This document shows positions 54,700-64,000 of a stretch of DNA of 64,000 bases, piece after piece. The DNA comes from Dipteris shenzhenensis (Eukaryota > Polypodiophyta > Polypodiopsida > Gleicheniales). Both the position numbers and the translations under genes were made by a program. Location of the stretch: assembly GCA_047967505.1 (NCBI GenBank), contig CM106539.1; one strand, written 5' to 3'. Every line of letters begins with the position of its first letter. Positions within the stretch are counted from its first letter, which is position 1. The notes below the pieces were generated by a model that was not told where the DNA came from, did no database searches, and saw only the letters and a list, made by a program, of their open reading frames with translations.

Positions 54700-56053
54700 A
54701 AAGGCCTAGGGTGGCTTGGGATTGGTCGATGCAGAGACCAAGAACAAGGCCCTGCTTTGCAAATGGATGCCAGCCATACTCAAGATTAACACTCCATATA
54801 TGCAAATACTTAAATGGGCAGTAGACAGGGCAAAGGGACAGAAGGTGGGAAACTGGCCTGATACCTCCTGGTACCACAAAATCTTCTCTGAATTCCTGGT
54901 GAAAGTTAAGGGATCGGATCTAATGGAAGGCTTGGTCCGTGCTTGGAAGGAAGTTGGGAAACACCTACAGTGGCAGGGTAGAAGCGCGGGCTACGAGGTG
55001 ACGCCAGCCTGGGTGAATGGATCTGGTGGAGCAGGGTTGTTCCCTTCCCACAGGGACCCTTGGCTGAATCCAATTTGGCTCTAGCAAGACGTTTGCATAG
55101 AAAAGGTATCAGACGGTGGATCGATCTTTGGGATGCCAGATTAGCGGGTTGGAAAATGACATAGATGTTGAGAACTCAGTGTAGTCTCAATCGCCTAGAA
55201 GTACTCTACTTGAACCCCTGCCTGCAACTAATTCCAGAAGGGTGGCCAATGAATACAATCTTTTTCATCACTGGAAAGCAAACCAGTGGCAGATGAACCG
55301 CTCTTGTCTTAGGAAGCTGACTGCAAAGGGAGCATACAGAGCCCTTTTACCCCCAAACCCCCTAATACCAGTGCTGAACAGGAAATGGGGTCTTAGATGC
55401 AAAAGTAGTTGGTGGCGGAGTAGATTTCGTGAAATTTGGCATGAGGTTAAGTTTGGCAAAGCTCGCTTTGTGCTGTGGAAGATTATGTTGGAGACCCTGC
55501 CCATGCCAGGGAAGATAGCCAAGTGGATCAATGTCACCCCATCATGCCCACTCTGCAAGTCGACACAGGAGAGCATCAAACGTCTTTTCTGGGCATGCCC
55601 GGTAGTCAGGGAGGTGTGGGCCAAAATGCAGAGGGCTTTCGGGCTAGCGGGCACAAATGGCAGGCGGTGCTGCTGGGCGACACAGAAGGCCTACCCTCCA
55701 CGTTGGCAGCAAGCTAGCCCTTCATCAAAGTGGCTGTGTACCTAGCTACTTGGGGACAAAGAAACCAGTTGGCTTTCGGAAAGGGAGGCACCCAGGCTGG
55801 AACTGCCTCAGTCCTGGTTGCAGACGTGGCTGTACAACTCCAAGACATGGCATCGGCTATCCTATCCTCAGATGACCTAGTGGCTGCCTATCTGTGGAAT
55901 GTTTCTTGGTGGCTCAAATAGGATGTAATTGCAAATCTGCGTTGGCCTAGGGAGCTAGCCCCTAGTGTAGGCCTTTTTTTGTATAGCTAAGGTCCTTTTT
56001 TTCGGGGCGGGAGCCCCCCTCTAATAAACTCGGCATTAAAAAAAAAAAAAACA
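54700..56053 (+). mobile_element. 5'-truncated L1-type LINE with poly(A) end
   Basis: Starts within the ORF2 C-terminal part (frame 54716-55084, with ALLCKWMPAILKIN), runs through a zf-RVT-like domain (frame 55242-55745: FVLWKIMLETLPMPGKIAKW, CPLCKSTQESIKRLFWACPV) and ends with AATAAA and a run of about 14 A (56040-56053). Frame breaks occur near 55083, 55240 and 55660. The target duplication was not found. It resembles the insertion at 3092-4583. Confidence 0.82.
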
Positions 56054-56245
56054 TGCCCCTATGCTTTTAAGAAAACAAATCCCCTCTATCATATTCACTA
56101 CGCTTTTGACATACCTATTGGACTAAACAATCATAAAGGTAAGGATCTATCTTCGATGGAGACTCTTTTCAATTTAACAAAAGAAAGAGCACAGCTTGAC
56201 ATGGACATGAAAGCTACTTGTACTCTATTGAGTTATTACTTTGCA

Positions 56246-56397
56246 TCATTAAGCGCTTGATGTTTTAAAGTACACTTGCAAGGAAATAGATACTTTGCCC
56301 CATCAAACATTTGATGCTTATAACGTACTTTGCAAGGAAATAGATACTATGCCTCATCAGACGTTTGACGTTTATAATGTATAGTTGCAAGGAAGTC
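56246..56397 (+). repeat. Three imperfect tandem units of about 55 bp
   Basis: Each has the form CATCA..C..TTGATG...TATAA..GTA..TTGCAAGGAA. Confidence 0.8.
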
Positions 56398-56744
56398 TTT
56401 GAAAAAAGATCTTGGAAGTATTCATTCTTTTATTGCAAATCTTCAAAATTCTAATGTGATGAAAAACAACACGTATGCCAAATAGATAATATCTTAATCC
56501 TCATTGTTAACTCACTAAAACATAGATGGATTCTTTCTTCAGAATGTATAGTCTTCTTCATATTCAATTGTACTAGTGTGCACTCCTCCTCCCCTCTTAT
56601 GGAGAATAAATTATCTTTAAAGACAAATATTCAAATGTAATCATGCACTTATTGAAAGTAAATGTACCTTTGGAAAGCATGTTCTCGAAGGAGGTAGATA
56701 CCTTTCTAAGGTACATTCTTTACATCTTGAGAATAGAGGCTAGG

Positions 56745-56952
56745 TGTATTTTTATGGAATTGGCAATGTGGTAGACATATTTGTACCACTTTATACCAAC
56801 ATATATAAAACATGATATCAATCAAGGTGTAGTTACATATTGAGAGTTAAATTAGTGGATTCGTAGAGGCAAGGTGTATTCTTGTGGAGATTGTACCACT
56901 TTATACCAACAGATCTAGAACATGATATTAATCAAGTTGTAGTTCATGAGTT
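56745..56952 (+). repeat. Two imperfect direct repeats of about 90 bp
   Basis: Both carry GAGGC-AGGTGTATT, TTGTACCACTTTATACCAAC and ACATGATAT-AATCAAG-TGTAGTT. Confidence 0.8.
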
Positions 56953-59144
56953 CACAAGTAAAAGGCCTACGACAATTTTAAGTATATTAATACAAGAATG
57001 TTTTAGTTCATAGTTTAACATAATCAAAACCTCTTTCTTTTCAAGGCGTGGTATCAAAGCACAATCTATTGTGCTTTATTTGGTAGGCTAACATACTCAA
57101 ACCTCTTTCTTTTGTAAGGCAAGTGGTCCAGGGCAGCGCAAGTCAAGGGCGAGTAGCCCTTATAGGACCAAATTTTGTATACTTGGTCTTTCCTAACGAT
57201 GTTTCTAGATGGAAGGTCCGAGCTCTTTTAAAAGCATACAGACGGCAAGATCGCGACATCCTACATAGCCACTCCCTCTTGGTACTACTGATTCTCCCGT
57301 CCTCCTACCACTTTCGTCTTCATGCCACAGGTGAGGGCTTTTAGTCATTGATCATGAGATCACTTGGTTTTCGGGAAGAGACCTCAAAACCGCCACTGTA
57401 GCTTTTCCAATGCTAATCTGTGAGCTAAGGGACTGGCGAGCTGGGAATTGGCTGAGTGGGGGGGCGGGTTTCTTTGACGAACATTTTAATGAAGGGCATG
57501 AGGCGAAGCAGGGGAGCAGAGATGGAGAACTGATAAGGGCATTATGCATAGGATTGGTGCCATGTGGAGCTTGGCGAGTCGGACGGAGGACTGTTCAGAG
57601 AAGGGAAGGGGGGGGGGTCTTGGCAACTTGCAGGTGGGAGGAGAGTGCATTATGAACCATTCCTTTTCACCCCTTTCTTTCCACCTACACAAATTAATGG
57701 ATTTTTTTCTTTCATAGCCCTCCTATTGTGCATAGGTAAGTAGCACTTGAAATTTTGACAAAATCCATAAAGAGAGAGCATTTAGAGAATTACTCTACTA
57801 TTTTGTAATAGAAAACACGAGTTTCACACCATATTTTGGATTTTGATAGCTCAAATAACTAAATTATTGTTCAACATTGTGGAAGAAAGAAAGTGCAGGG
57901 CTAGTCTTGTTTAAGAGATAATAGGTTCAAACTTGAATCAAGGGTCAGTTAACTGTTGGCAGCATTTGATTGACAAGTGTTTGAGTGAGTGGGGCCATTC
58001 GGGCCTTCAAAAAATAAGAGTGTGGGTGAGAACAAAGTGGTGGAGTTGTGCCTTCACTAACAATGGTGCCCCCCTTGCTAGAAGAAAGAAGAGAAGAACT
58101 AGGAAGAATCAAAATCAACGGCTCAAAAGACAAGAATATATTTGAGAAGATGCTTTGCCATTCAACAAAAAATGGGGCTCCAACTTGAGTGATGGCACAT
58201 GAAAGATACTTTCATAATGGGTCATATTGGTCAGAGGATCGGCGGTGGAAGCCATACAATAGTTCTACATAGGTCATTGCAGAATGATAGTTTAAGTAGA
58301 GCTTCAAGAGGGAGGAAATTACAAAATCACCGCCTCTTGACAACTCTTAACATGTGCTTGGTTCAGCTCTTGCTTGTACACTTTGGGGGCACATAGATTG
58401 GGTAGCTCATGTGAGGATATTTGTATGAATTGTTTCTTACGATTGCCTTGTTTGAGTAGTCACCTTTTGATCTAATATATTTTAGATTATAGGAATCTTC
58501 TCTAGTTACGAAATTGAAGGAAAACTATGTAAGCAATCTACACTAGAATGGCTTTTAAGAATACTATTAAGAATATCCAAAAGATATCTTAGTTATTGCA
58601 AGATATAATTGTTTCATTATGTGTTGCTTTGCTTAATCGTGAGACATGCAACCTTTATGCTTCAAGAAAGACATTATTCGACCAAGAGTGTTAGTGTTAG
58701 TTTTGTTGCATGGCAACTTGATTATGCTTGACCATGCATGTTGAGTTAAACAAGATTTCATTACTAGGCAACACATACTCTAGATGTTTTGTGGGGCCTT
58801 TTAATGAATGTTATTCCTAACTAATGTGGAGATACTAATGCATGAGTTACGAATTGAAAATTTGATAAATTCCAATATGAAATAATTGAAATAAGATATG
58901 GAGTGGATAGTAACAAATGCAACTCATAAGCTCAACTTATGGACGAAGAATAAGGTAGTGGTTTAAGCACACACGATATGTCTATATGAAATATGGAAGC
59001 GCTTTTGCACCTTTCCCTCTTTTACATTGAGAATCTTAGTAGCCATGTGGAGGGGCTTGTAATGGAAATCCTTCACCTTTAAGGCTTTGTGTTTGGGAGC
59101 CATGGGCACAAGTAATGCTTAAGAAGCTTCCAATCAATTTTTTA

Positions 59145-59328
59145 GAGGTAAAACTAAGAAAGATTGTAATTGACGCTTTCTATATGGATGTTTGTAAAAG
59201 GGTTGGGTTTTAGCAACCAAGTTGATGTTAAAAAATTGAGGTAAAACTAAGAAAGATTATAATTGACGCTTTCTATATGGATGTTTGTAAAAGGGTTGGG
59301 TTTTAGCAACCAAGTTGATGTTAAAAAA
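59145..59328 (+). repeat. Nearly perfect 93-bp tandem duplication
   Basis: Units 59145-59237 and 59238-59328 differ at one base (TTGTAATTG or TTATAATTG) plus the unit ends, so the duplication is recent. Confidence 0.92.
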
Positions 59329-60449
59329 CTCTTGCTTGGTAAAGGCCTATGTGTAGCAGTGGGTTGTTACAATCAAAGTAAAAGTTTCTAGTTGGCAAGG
59401 CCTATGTGGAGGATAAGTGGCATTGCAAACCTTGTTGTGATTGTATGCCCTAGGTGGACAGTTTAAGATGATGTTGAAGTGTTAAAGTTTTTTTTTTCCC
59501 CTTGAATTTTGTTCTAAAGGGGCAACACCATCGTGGCCAGAAGTTGTAACTGTTTGAATGATGGAATATTAGTTCAAGGGAGCTCATGAGTGTCGTTGTC
59601 TTATGAAAGGCCAAAAGTTCAAAAACATTGACCACTAGTACCACCAAAACGTAGGCAAACGAAGAGATGATCATGTGGGAACATCTTGAAATTTGAGATC
59701 CTCAACTTGACTCTAGGTTTGTCGTGGTGCTAGTAGAGAACCTCAAGATCATTGCCTTTGCATGGTTCTTAGATGGCATTGCTAAATATTGTAAATGGTA
59801 GTAGCTAGGTCTAGTTTGAGGCTAAGTGGGGGCATGGCCAATAGCTACAATGGGTGCCATTGTGGTAGAACCTTAGGTTTGCCAATGGGGTTGGCTAGAG
59901 CATTGCAGCTACAAACCAACACCTTGAGTTTGAGGCTCTCTAGCTCTGTGATGCATTGTTGAACGGAGGCATTATTGAGAAGAGGCATCTTTGTGACTAG
60001 AACTTGCATGGAAAATTTGAAGCAAGATTTTGAAGGTGTCAAGAAGGGTATTTATGCAGGTCTTGCAGAGCCTAGTAGTGGGGAGCAGCGAATACCTTCA
60101 GTGCTATTGGCTGTAGATGGGGGAGGAGGCCAAAACACCTTTTGGAGAATGGCTGTTGCCGTCATCACACATGGCGGCACAACAATAAAGCCATTTATTA
60201 CCATGGGCCTCTTGGTCATGTGAGAACTTTATTTTGTGGCTCCACATGGGTTCTATTTCCTGATCGTTGCAAGGTGCGAATGGTTTTGATTGGATGGAGG
60301 CTTGGGGCAGTGCTAGATGTACTGTGCCATGTCTATGATCCCTAATTGTAGGTTAGCCACCATTGCTTGCCGTGTTTGCACCTAGCCTGAAACAAGGTTG
60401 GTGATTAGAATGCCACCAAGTCGGAACAAGCAAAATGCCCAAGGGGGTA

Positions 60450-60469
60450 GAGAGAGAGAGAGAGAGAGC
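60450..60469 (+). repeat. (GA)n microsatellite
   Basis: About ten GA units upstream of the glucanase gene. Confidence 0.85.
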
Positions 60470-60599
60470 TCTCTATACACAACATGCCCGGTGACGTGGG
60501 AGGTGTATACCCGTTGCAAAGCGAGGGATTTTGAAAAAGGGGTGGGGAGGAATAAGGATGACGAAGTTATGAGGGGACGATTAAAAAAACCACAAGAAA

Positions 60600-61482
60600 T
60601 TCCACAAATTAAATTTAAAAAAAAATATAAACACTCTCTCTTTCTTCTTCGCTGTGTATGTTTCTGTGTTGCAGATTCGAGCAGTGAATTTGCTGGCGAG
60701 CCAGCCGCCCTTCCCTTCCCTTCGCCATTCCTGCTTCTGGATCTCTGCCTTCCTTGCCTCTCGATCCTTGCAAGCCCCCCCACCTTCTTCATTCTTCGAG
60801 ACGGCCACACTAGAGCTTCGGCGAGCACAGCAACTCCCCACGCACCTCTTCTTCCCTGCCAGATGGACGTGCTGCAATGGCGAATTCCACATGCTTCATT
60901 CATCGATCCCCTTGTGCGTTGCCTGCCATCTTCAGTAGACAGCAGCATGTTGGCTTAGAGGGCCGTCAGTAAGAATTTCCGAAAGACTGCGTGAGAACGT
61001 GAGAGCGAGCGCGCGAGAAAGGTGTGTGTTTTGAAGTTACGATCGCGAGGCCGCGAGAGCCAGGGAAATGATAGAGGACGGGAGAGGGCGTGGCGCGCGG
61101 GCTCTCCGAGGCTTTCAGCAACAGTGCGAGGTTCAAGACTCAAGTAGGGGGTTAGTTCCGATCAATGGCTAGAAATTTCTCGTCGTTGAAGCTGCGCGGC
61201 CGCGTGCGAGTCCTGGGAGATCTTCGCTGAGCAAGAAGGACCTCCTCACTTTCAATGTCTGCTTCCTCGTGGAGACACGGAGCTTGCTTCTGTAGGATCG
61301 GTTCATCTGCAATGGTAGAGCTTGCGCGAGAGTCATCTGCGACATCAGAGCAAGTGTGAGCAGCGGCAGGGAGCTGAGGGGAGGCGTTGGGAGGACTGTA
61401 GAGGACGGCGAGGAAGGAATGGACTCTGAGATTTAGGAATGTAGAGGAAGAGAATGTGCAGAAGGAGCAGGAACTTATTGCC
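60600..61482 (+). promoter_or_regulatory. Probable promoter and 5' leader of the glucanase gene
   Basis: A TATA-like word (AATATAAAC, about 60626-60634) is followed by a C/T-rich patch (CTCTCTCTTTCTTCTTC), a common core-promoter layout in plants. If it is used, the 5' leader of about 820 nt has several upstream ATGs and may contain an intron. Frames on both strands here (60382-60958) are not supported as genes. Confidence 0.4.
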
Positions 61483-61570
61483 ATGGACATAGTTGCTCTG
61501 GTTGCTTCTCGCTCTTGCATCTTCCTCATCATCTTCGTCTTCCTCATGAGCTTGCTGCTCTGCATCCCAG
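61483..61570 (+). CDS. Glucanase exon 1 (signal peptide)
   Basis: Starts at ATG 61483 and ends at donor CCCAG|GTGCGT in phase 1. It encodes the signal-peptide core. The in-frame extension upstream (to 61456) has no ATG, so 61483 is the start. Confidence 0.88.
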
Positions 61571-63340
61571 GTGCGTTCCCTGCCTCCATCTTGTTCGTCA
61601 CTTTCGCCATGCAATTGCGTCCTCATTTCGCGTCCAAGCTCCCCTTTTTTCTCGCGAAATTGTTTGATGCCCGTCCTATCTCTTTGCTTCGCAGTTCCGG
61701 TTCTTTCCGGTAGTATCGGCTTCTGTTATGGACGGAATGGAGATAACCTTCCTTCCCCCCAATCCGTAGCTCAATTCCTCGCCAAACAGTCCATCACGAA
61801 GGTTAGAATTTATGACTACGATTCGTCCGTCGTCCAAGCGTTCGCCAACACCAACATCGAGCTCATAATCACCATCCCCAACGAACAGCTGTCCAGCTTC
61901 CAGACCGAGCAGCAAGCGGACAATTGGGTGAATAATTTCTTAGCTCCACTCCTCCAATCTATCAAAATCACGGTCGTGACAGTGGGAGTCGAGGTCGCCA
62001 CGTTAACTCCCCAGTATACCGCTGCAGTTCTACCAGCAATGATGAACATACACACGGGATTGACCAAAGCCAGTCTCGCCGATCAGATCAAGGTCTCCAC
62101 TGCTAATTCGATGGCGATTCTGCAAACCTCCTTTCCACCCTCCGCTGGTGCGTTCAACGATAGCCTCGCCACTTCTTTTGTCAAGCCTATACTGGATTAC
62201 CTGAAGGCGATCGGCTCTTTCTACATGGTGAACGCTTACCCATATCATGCTTACATTGCTGACTCCCAAGATATAGCCCTAGATTACGCCCTGTTTGAGC
62301 CCAAGGATGTGGTGATCGATGCAACGACGAACTTAACGTATTCTAGTCTGCTCACAGCTCAAGTGGATGCGGTTTATTTTGCCATGGAAGGGATGGGACA
62401 CGGTGAGCTTAGCGTCTTGCTTAGCGAGACGGGCTGGCCAACCAAAGGGGATGCAAATGAGACAGTGGCGAATGTGCAGAATGCAGCCACATACAACAAC
62501 AATCTTTTGATGCTTGTGCAGAACAATACAGGGACGCCTCACAGGCCGGGACAACCTCTAGATGCATACATCTTTTCGGTTTTCAACGAGGATGAGAAGC
62601 CAGGGCCGACGTCAGAACGCAATTGGGGCGTTTTCAATGTGGATGAGACCAGCATCTATTACCTTGGTCTTAAGGGTTCCCCAAGCGGGGCTCCTCAGAG
62701 TTTTAATGGCACAGGGGCTACGTGGTGTGTTGCCCTGCCTGGAGCAAGCAATGATAGTTTGGAGGCCGGCCTGAATTATGCTTGCGGGGAGGGGAATGCA
62801 GATTGTGGACCGATTCAACAGGGTCAGCCTTGCTTCCTCCCTGATACCTTTGTCAATCATGCATCCTATGCTTACAATAGCTACTACCAGAGGAGCGGAG
62901 ACAACACTGCTGCCTGCAATTTCGGAGGGACTGCCATGATCACCACTTCAGATCCGAGTAAGATCGTTTGATTTTGACCATCAGTGGGCTTGCTTGATTC
63001 CAACCCCATGTGATCTTGGTTTTGGATGCCCTTGCATGACGAGCTAGATCTTGGATTGGATTTCTCATAGCTGTGCTTGACATTGCAGGTTATGGTTCTT
63101 GCAGTTACCCCACAGAGTAAGCTACTGGTTCCTACGGACTTTTCTTTCATTCTGAGTTCATGCTTTCGCATTAAAGTCAGAATGCTCAACCAGCAAGCAA
63201 CTGATCTTTATTTTTTTGCTTTCACTTGCAACAGTGCTCTCTCACCCTCCGGCAGTATTTATGGTAACTCTTCCGCAACACGTGGCACTGCTCCCGCTTG
63301 GATGGTTGCAGTCATTATCTTTCTTATTTCTGCCCTATAG
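61483..63340 (+). CDS. GPI-anchored glucan endo-1,3-beta-glucosidase (GH17 + X8, four exons)
   Basis: Exons 61483-61570, 61695-62957, 63089-63116 and 63235-63340 join at GT/AG sites into 494 residues. It should hydrolyse beta-1,3-glucan (callose) at the cell surface. Residues 1-34 form a signal peptide with a strong hydrophobic core (CIFLIIFVFLMSLLLC). GH17 runs from about 36 (SIGFCYGRNGDN) to about 355, with the nucleophile Glu 274 in LLSETGWPTKG and the general acid Glu 129 in VGVEV. The X8/CBM43 domain starts at Cys 374 (TWCVALPGAS) and ends at Cys 455. The tail ends in a hydrophobic APAWMVAVIIFLISAL, typical of a GPI signal. One oddity: the residue before Glu 129 is Val, where GH17 enzymes usually have Asn (VGNE). 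Some relatives may bind rather than cut callose. Confidence 0.93.
61695..62957 (+). CDS. Glucanase exon 2 (GH17 and most of X8)
   Basis: Acceptor TTCGCAG|TTCCGG, donor CCGA|GTAAGA. Read-through past the donor would stop after two more codons and lose the last X8 cysteine, which supports the splice. Confidence 0.93.
63089..63116 (+). CDS. Glucanase exon 3 (28-nt microexon)
   Basis: Acceptor CATTGCAG|GTTATG, donor ACAGA|GTAAGC. It encodes YGSCSYPT with partial codons at both ends (phases 1 and 2) and supplies the final X8 Cys 455. Its removal would shift the frame. Confidence 0.85.
63235..63340 (+). CDS. Glucanase exon 4 (GPI-signal tail)
   Basis: Acceptor TTGCAACAG|TGCTCT. It encodes a Ser/Gly-rich linker and a hydrophobic C-terminus, then TAG at 63338-63340. 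Confidence 0.87.
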
Positions 63341-63606
63341 CAAATGGGACAAGATCAGCATTGCGGCTATATATTTACACATTCTTTGTATATTGATGAT
63401 GAAAGGTGCTGTAACCCTCAAAATGCATTATTTGGTAAAGATTGGCAAAACAGCTGAAGGGGGTTGTCCTGTCAGAGTGTACCCAAGTACGATCTTGAAG
63501 CAAGATTGTGAAATGGTGCACAGATTTTGTATAACATTCCTTCGATCAAGTATATGGATTCAAGGGTTGTGGAAGGCTCGATATGTTGTTGATGGGATTT
63601 TGTGTG

Positions 63607-63612
63607 AATAAA
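63607..63612 (+). terminator. Poly(A) signal of the glucanase gene
   Basis: AATAAA 267 bp after the stop codon; the nearest canonical signal downstream. Confidence 0.55.
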
Positions 63613-64000
63613 GTAAGAAACAAAGTAGGATATGATCAATGGGTAGAATAATAGTAAAGTAAAAGCCTCCATCCGTATAGCCTTCTCTGGACATAAGTAC
63701 TGGACATCTTGCAATTCAAACAACGAAAGAGACAGTGTACTTATTCACCGAGTGGTAGGTTCTGGTTAGCTCTCTTCCAAAAGCACTTTTTGTTCTTAGA
63801 ACACTCATGAAGGGATCCTCGTATGGACATTCATTACAGGCCAGCCTTGAGGGCACATTGCTACGTTCTGATTAGTTGTCATTGAACACTTCCAAAATAA
63901 TTTCTTCTTAATACCCTGTTTTGAATGAATCCATGAGAAAGGTTCATGCTGAGCTTAAAGCAAGCAGTACCCTTTCTTTCTGCTCTTGCTGAACTCGAAG
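63613..64000. other. Downstream flank, nothing recognised
   Basis: No coding frame or repeat seen to the window edge. Confidence 0.5.

Larger units (their letters stand above)
56054..60600. other. AT-rich intergenic stretch with tandem repeats
   Basis: No gene recognised. A TGGTATCAAAGC primer-site-like word occurs near 57050 beside a 68-bp imperfect duplication (CTCAAACCTCTTTCTTTT type), perhaps a worn LTR-element edge. The frames at 57123-57655 and 57933-58145 have no family resemblance. Confidence 0.5.

Overview
The window is nuclear DNA of a land plant with a large, repeat-rich genome. The evidence is spliced genes with plant-type exons, Copia and Gypsy LTR retrotransposons, several LINE families, dense simple repeats and very long introns. 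A fern or similar large-genome lineage fits best, but nothing here fixes the species. Two host genes are well supported.

Gene 1 (+, 4738-24325) encodes a SETD6 / Rubisco-LSMT-type SET-domain lysine methyltransferase of 536 residues in five exons. The first coding exon has only 23 nt. Its third and fourth introns (3.3 kb and 14.4 kb) are full of transposon debris: an antisense LTR fragment and an antisense LINE piece in one; a decayed LINE, a gag-only Copia element, a pyrimidine minisatellite, a second LINE and a Gypsy 3' end in the other. All splice joins keep frame and restore family motifs. Gene 2 (+, 61483-63340) encodes a secreted, probably GPI-anchored beta-1,3-glucanase (GH17 plus X8 domain, 494 residues). 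It has four exons, including a 28-nt microexon that carries the last X8 cysteine. A degraded MADS-box first exon lies at 51542-51754 (-).

Region by region: 1-2.9 kb is AT- and pyrimidine-rich sequence with hairpins. 3.08-4.6 kb is a LINE insertion with 15-bp target duplications and an inverted 5' part. 4.7-24.3 kb is gene 1. 25.06-34.15 kb is an old gag-only LTR element split by a young, intact Copia element (25636-32067) with identical 211-bp LTRs, a 5-bp target duplication and one 1369-codon gag-pol frame. 34.2-37.4 kb is a third copy of the LINE family seen in intron 4. 37.4-46 kb is mostly unassigned sequence with short duplications, a LINE 3' stub and a Gypsy gag relic. 46-50.7 kb is an antisense CCHC-type LINE. 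50.9-54.7 kb holds a purine-rich block and the MADS fragment. 54.7-56.05 kb is a poly(A)-ended LINE. 56-60.6 kb is AT-rich with tandem duplications. 60.6-63.6 kb is gene 2.

I found no new cellular pathway. The most unusual structures are the GTAC/CGTACG repeat clusters in the leader of the young Copia element, the 28-bp perfect palindrome in its LTR, two gag-only elements, a LINE family with an ORF1 that seems to lack a zinc knuckle, and the two tiny coding exons.
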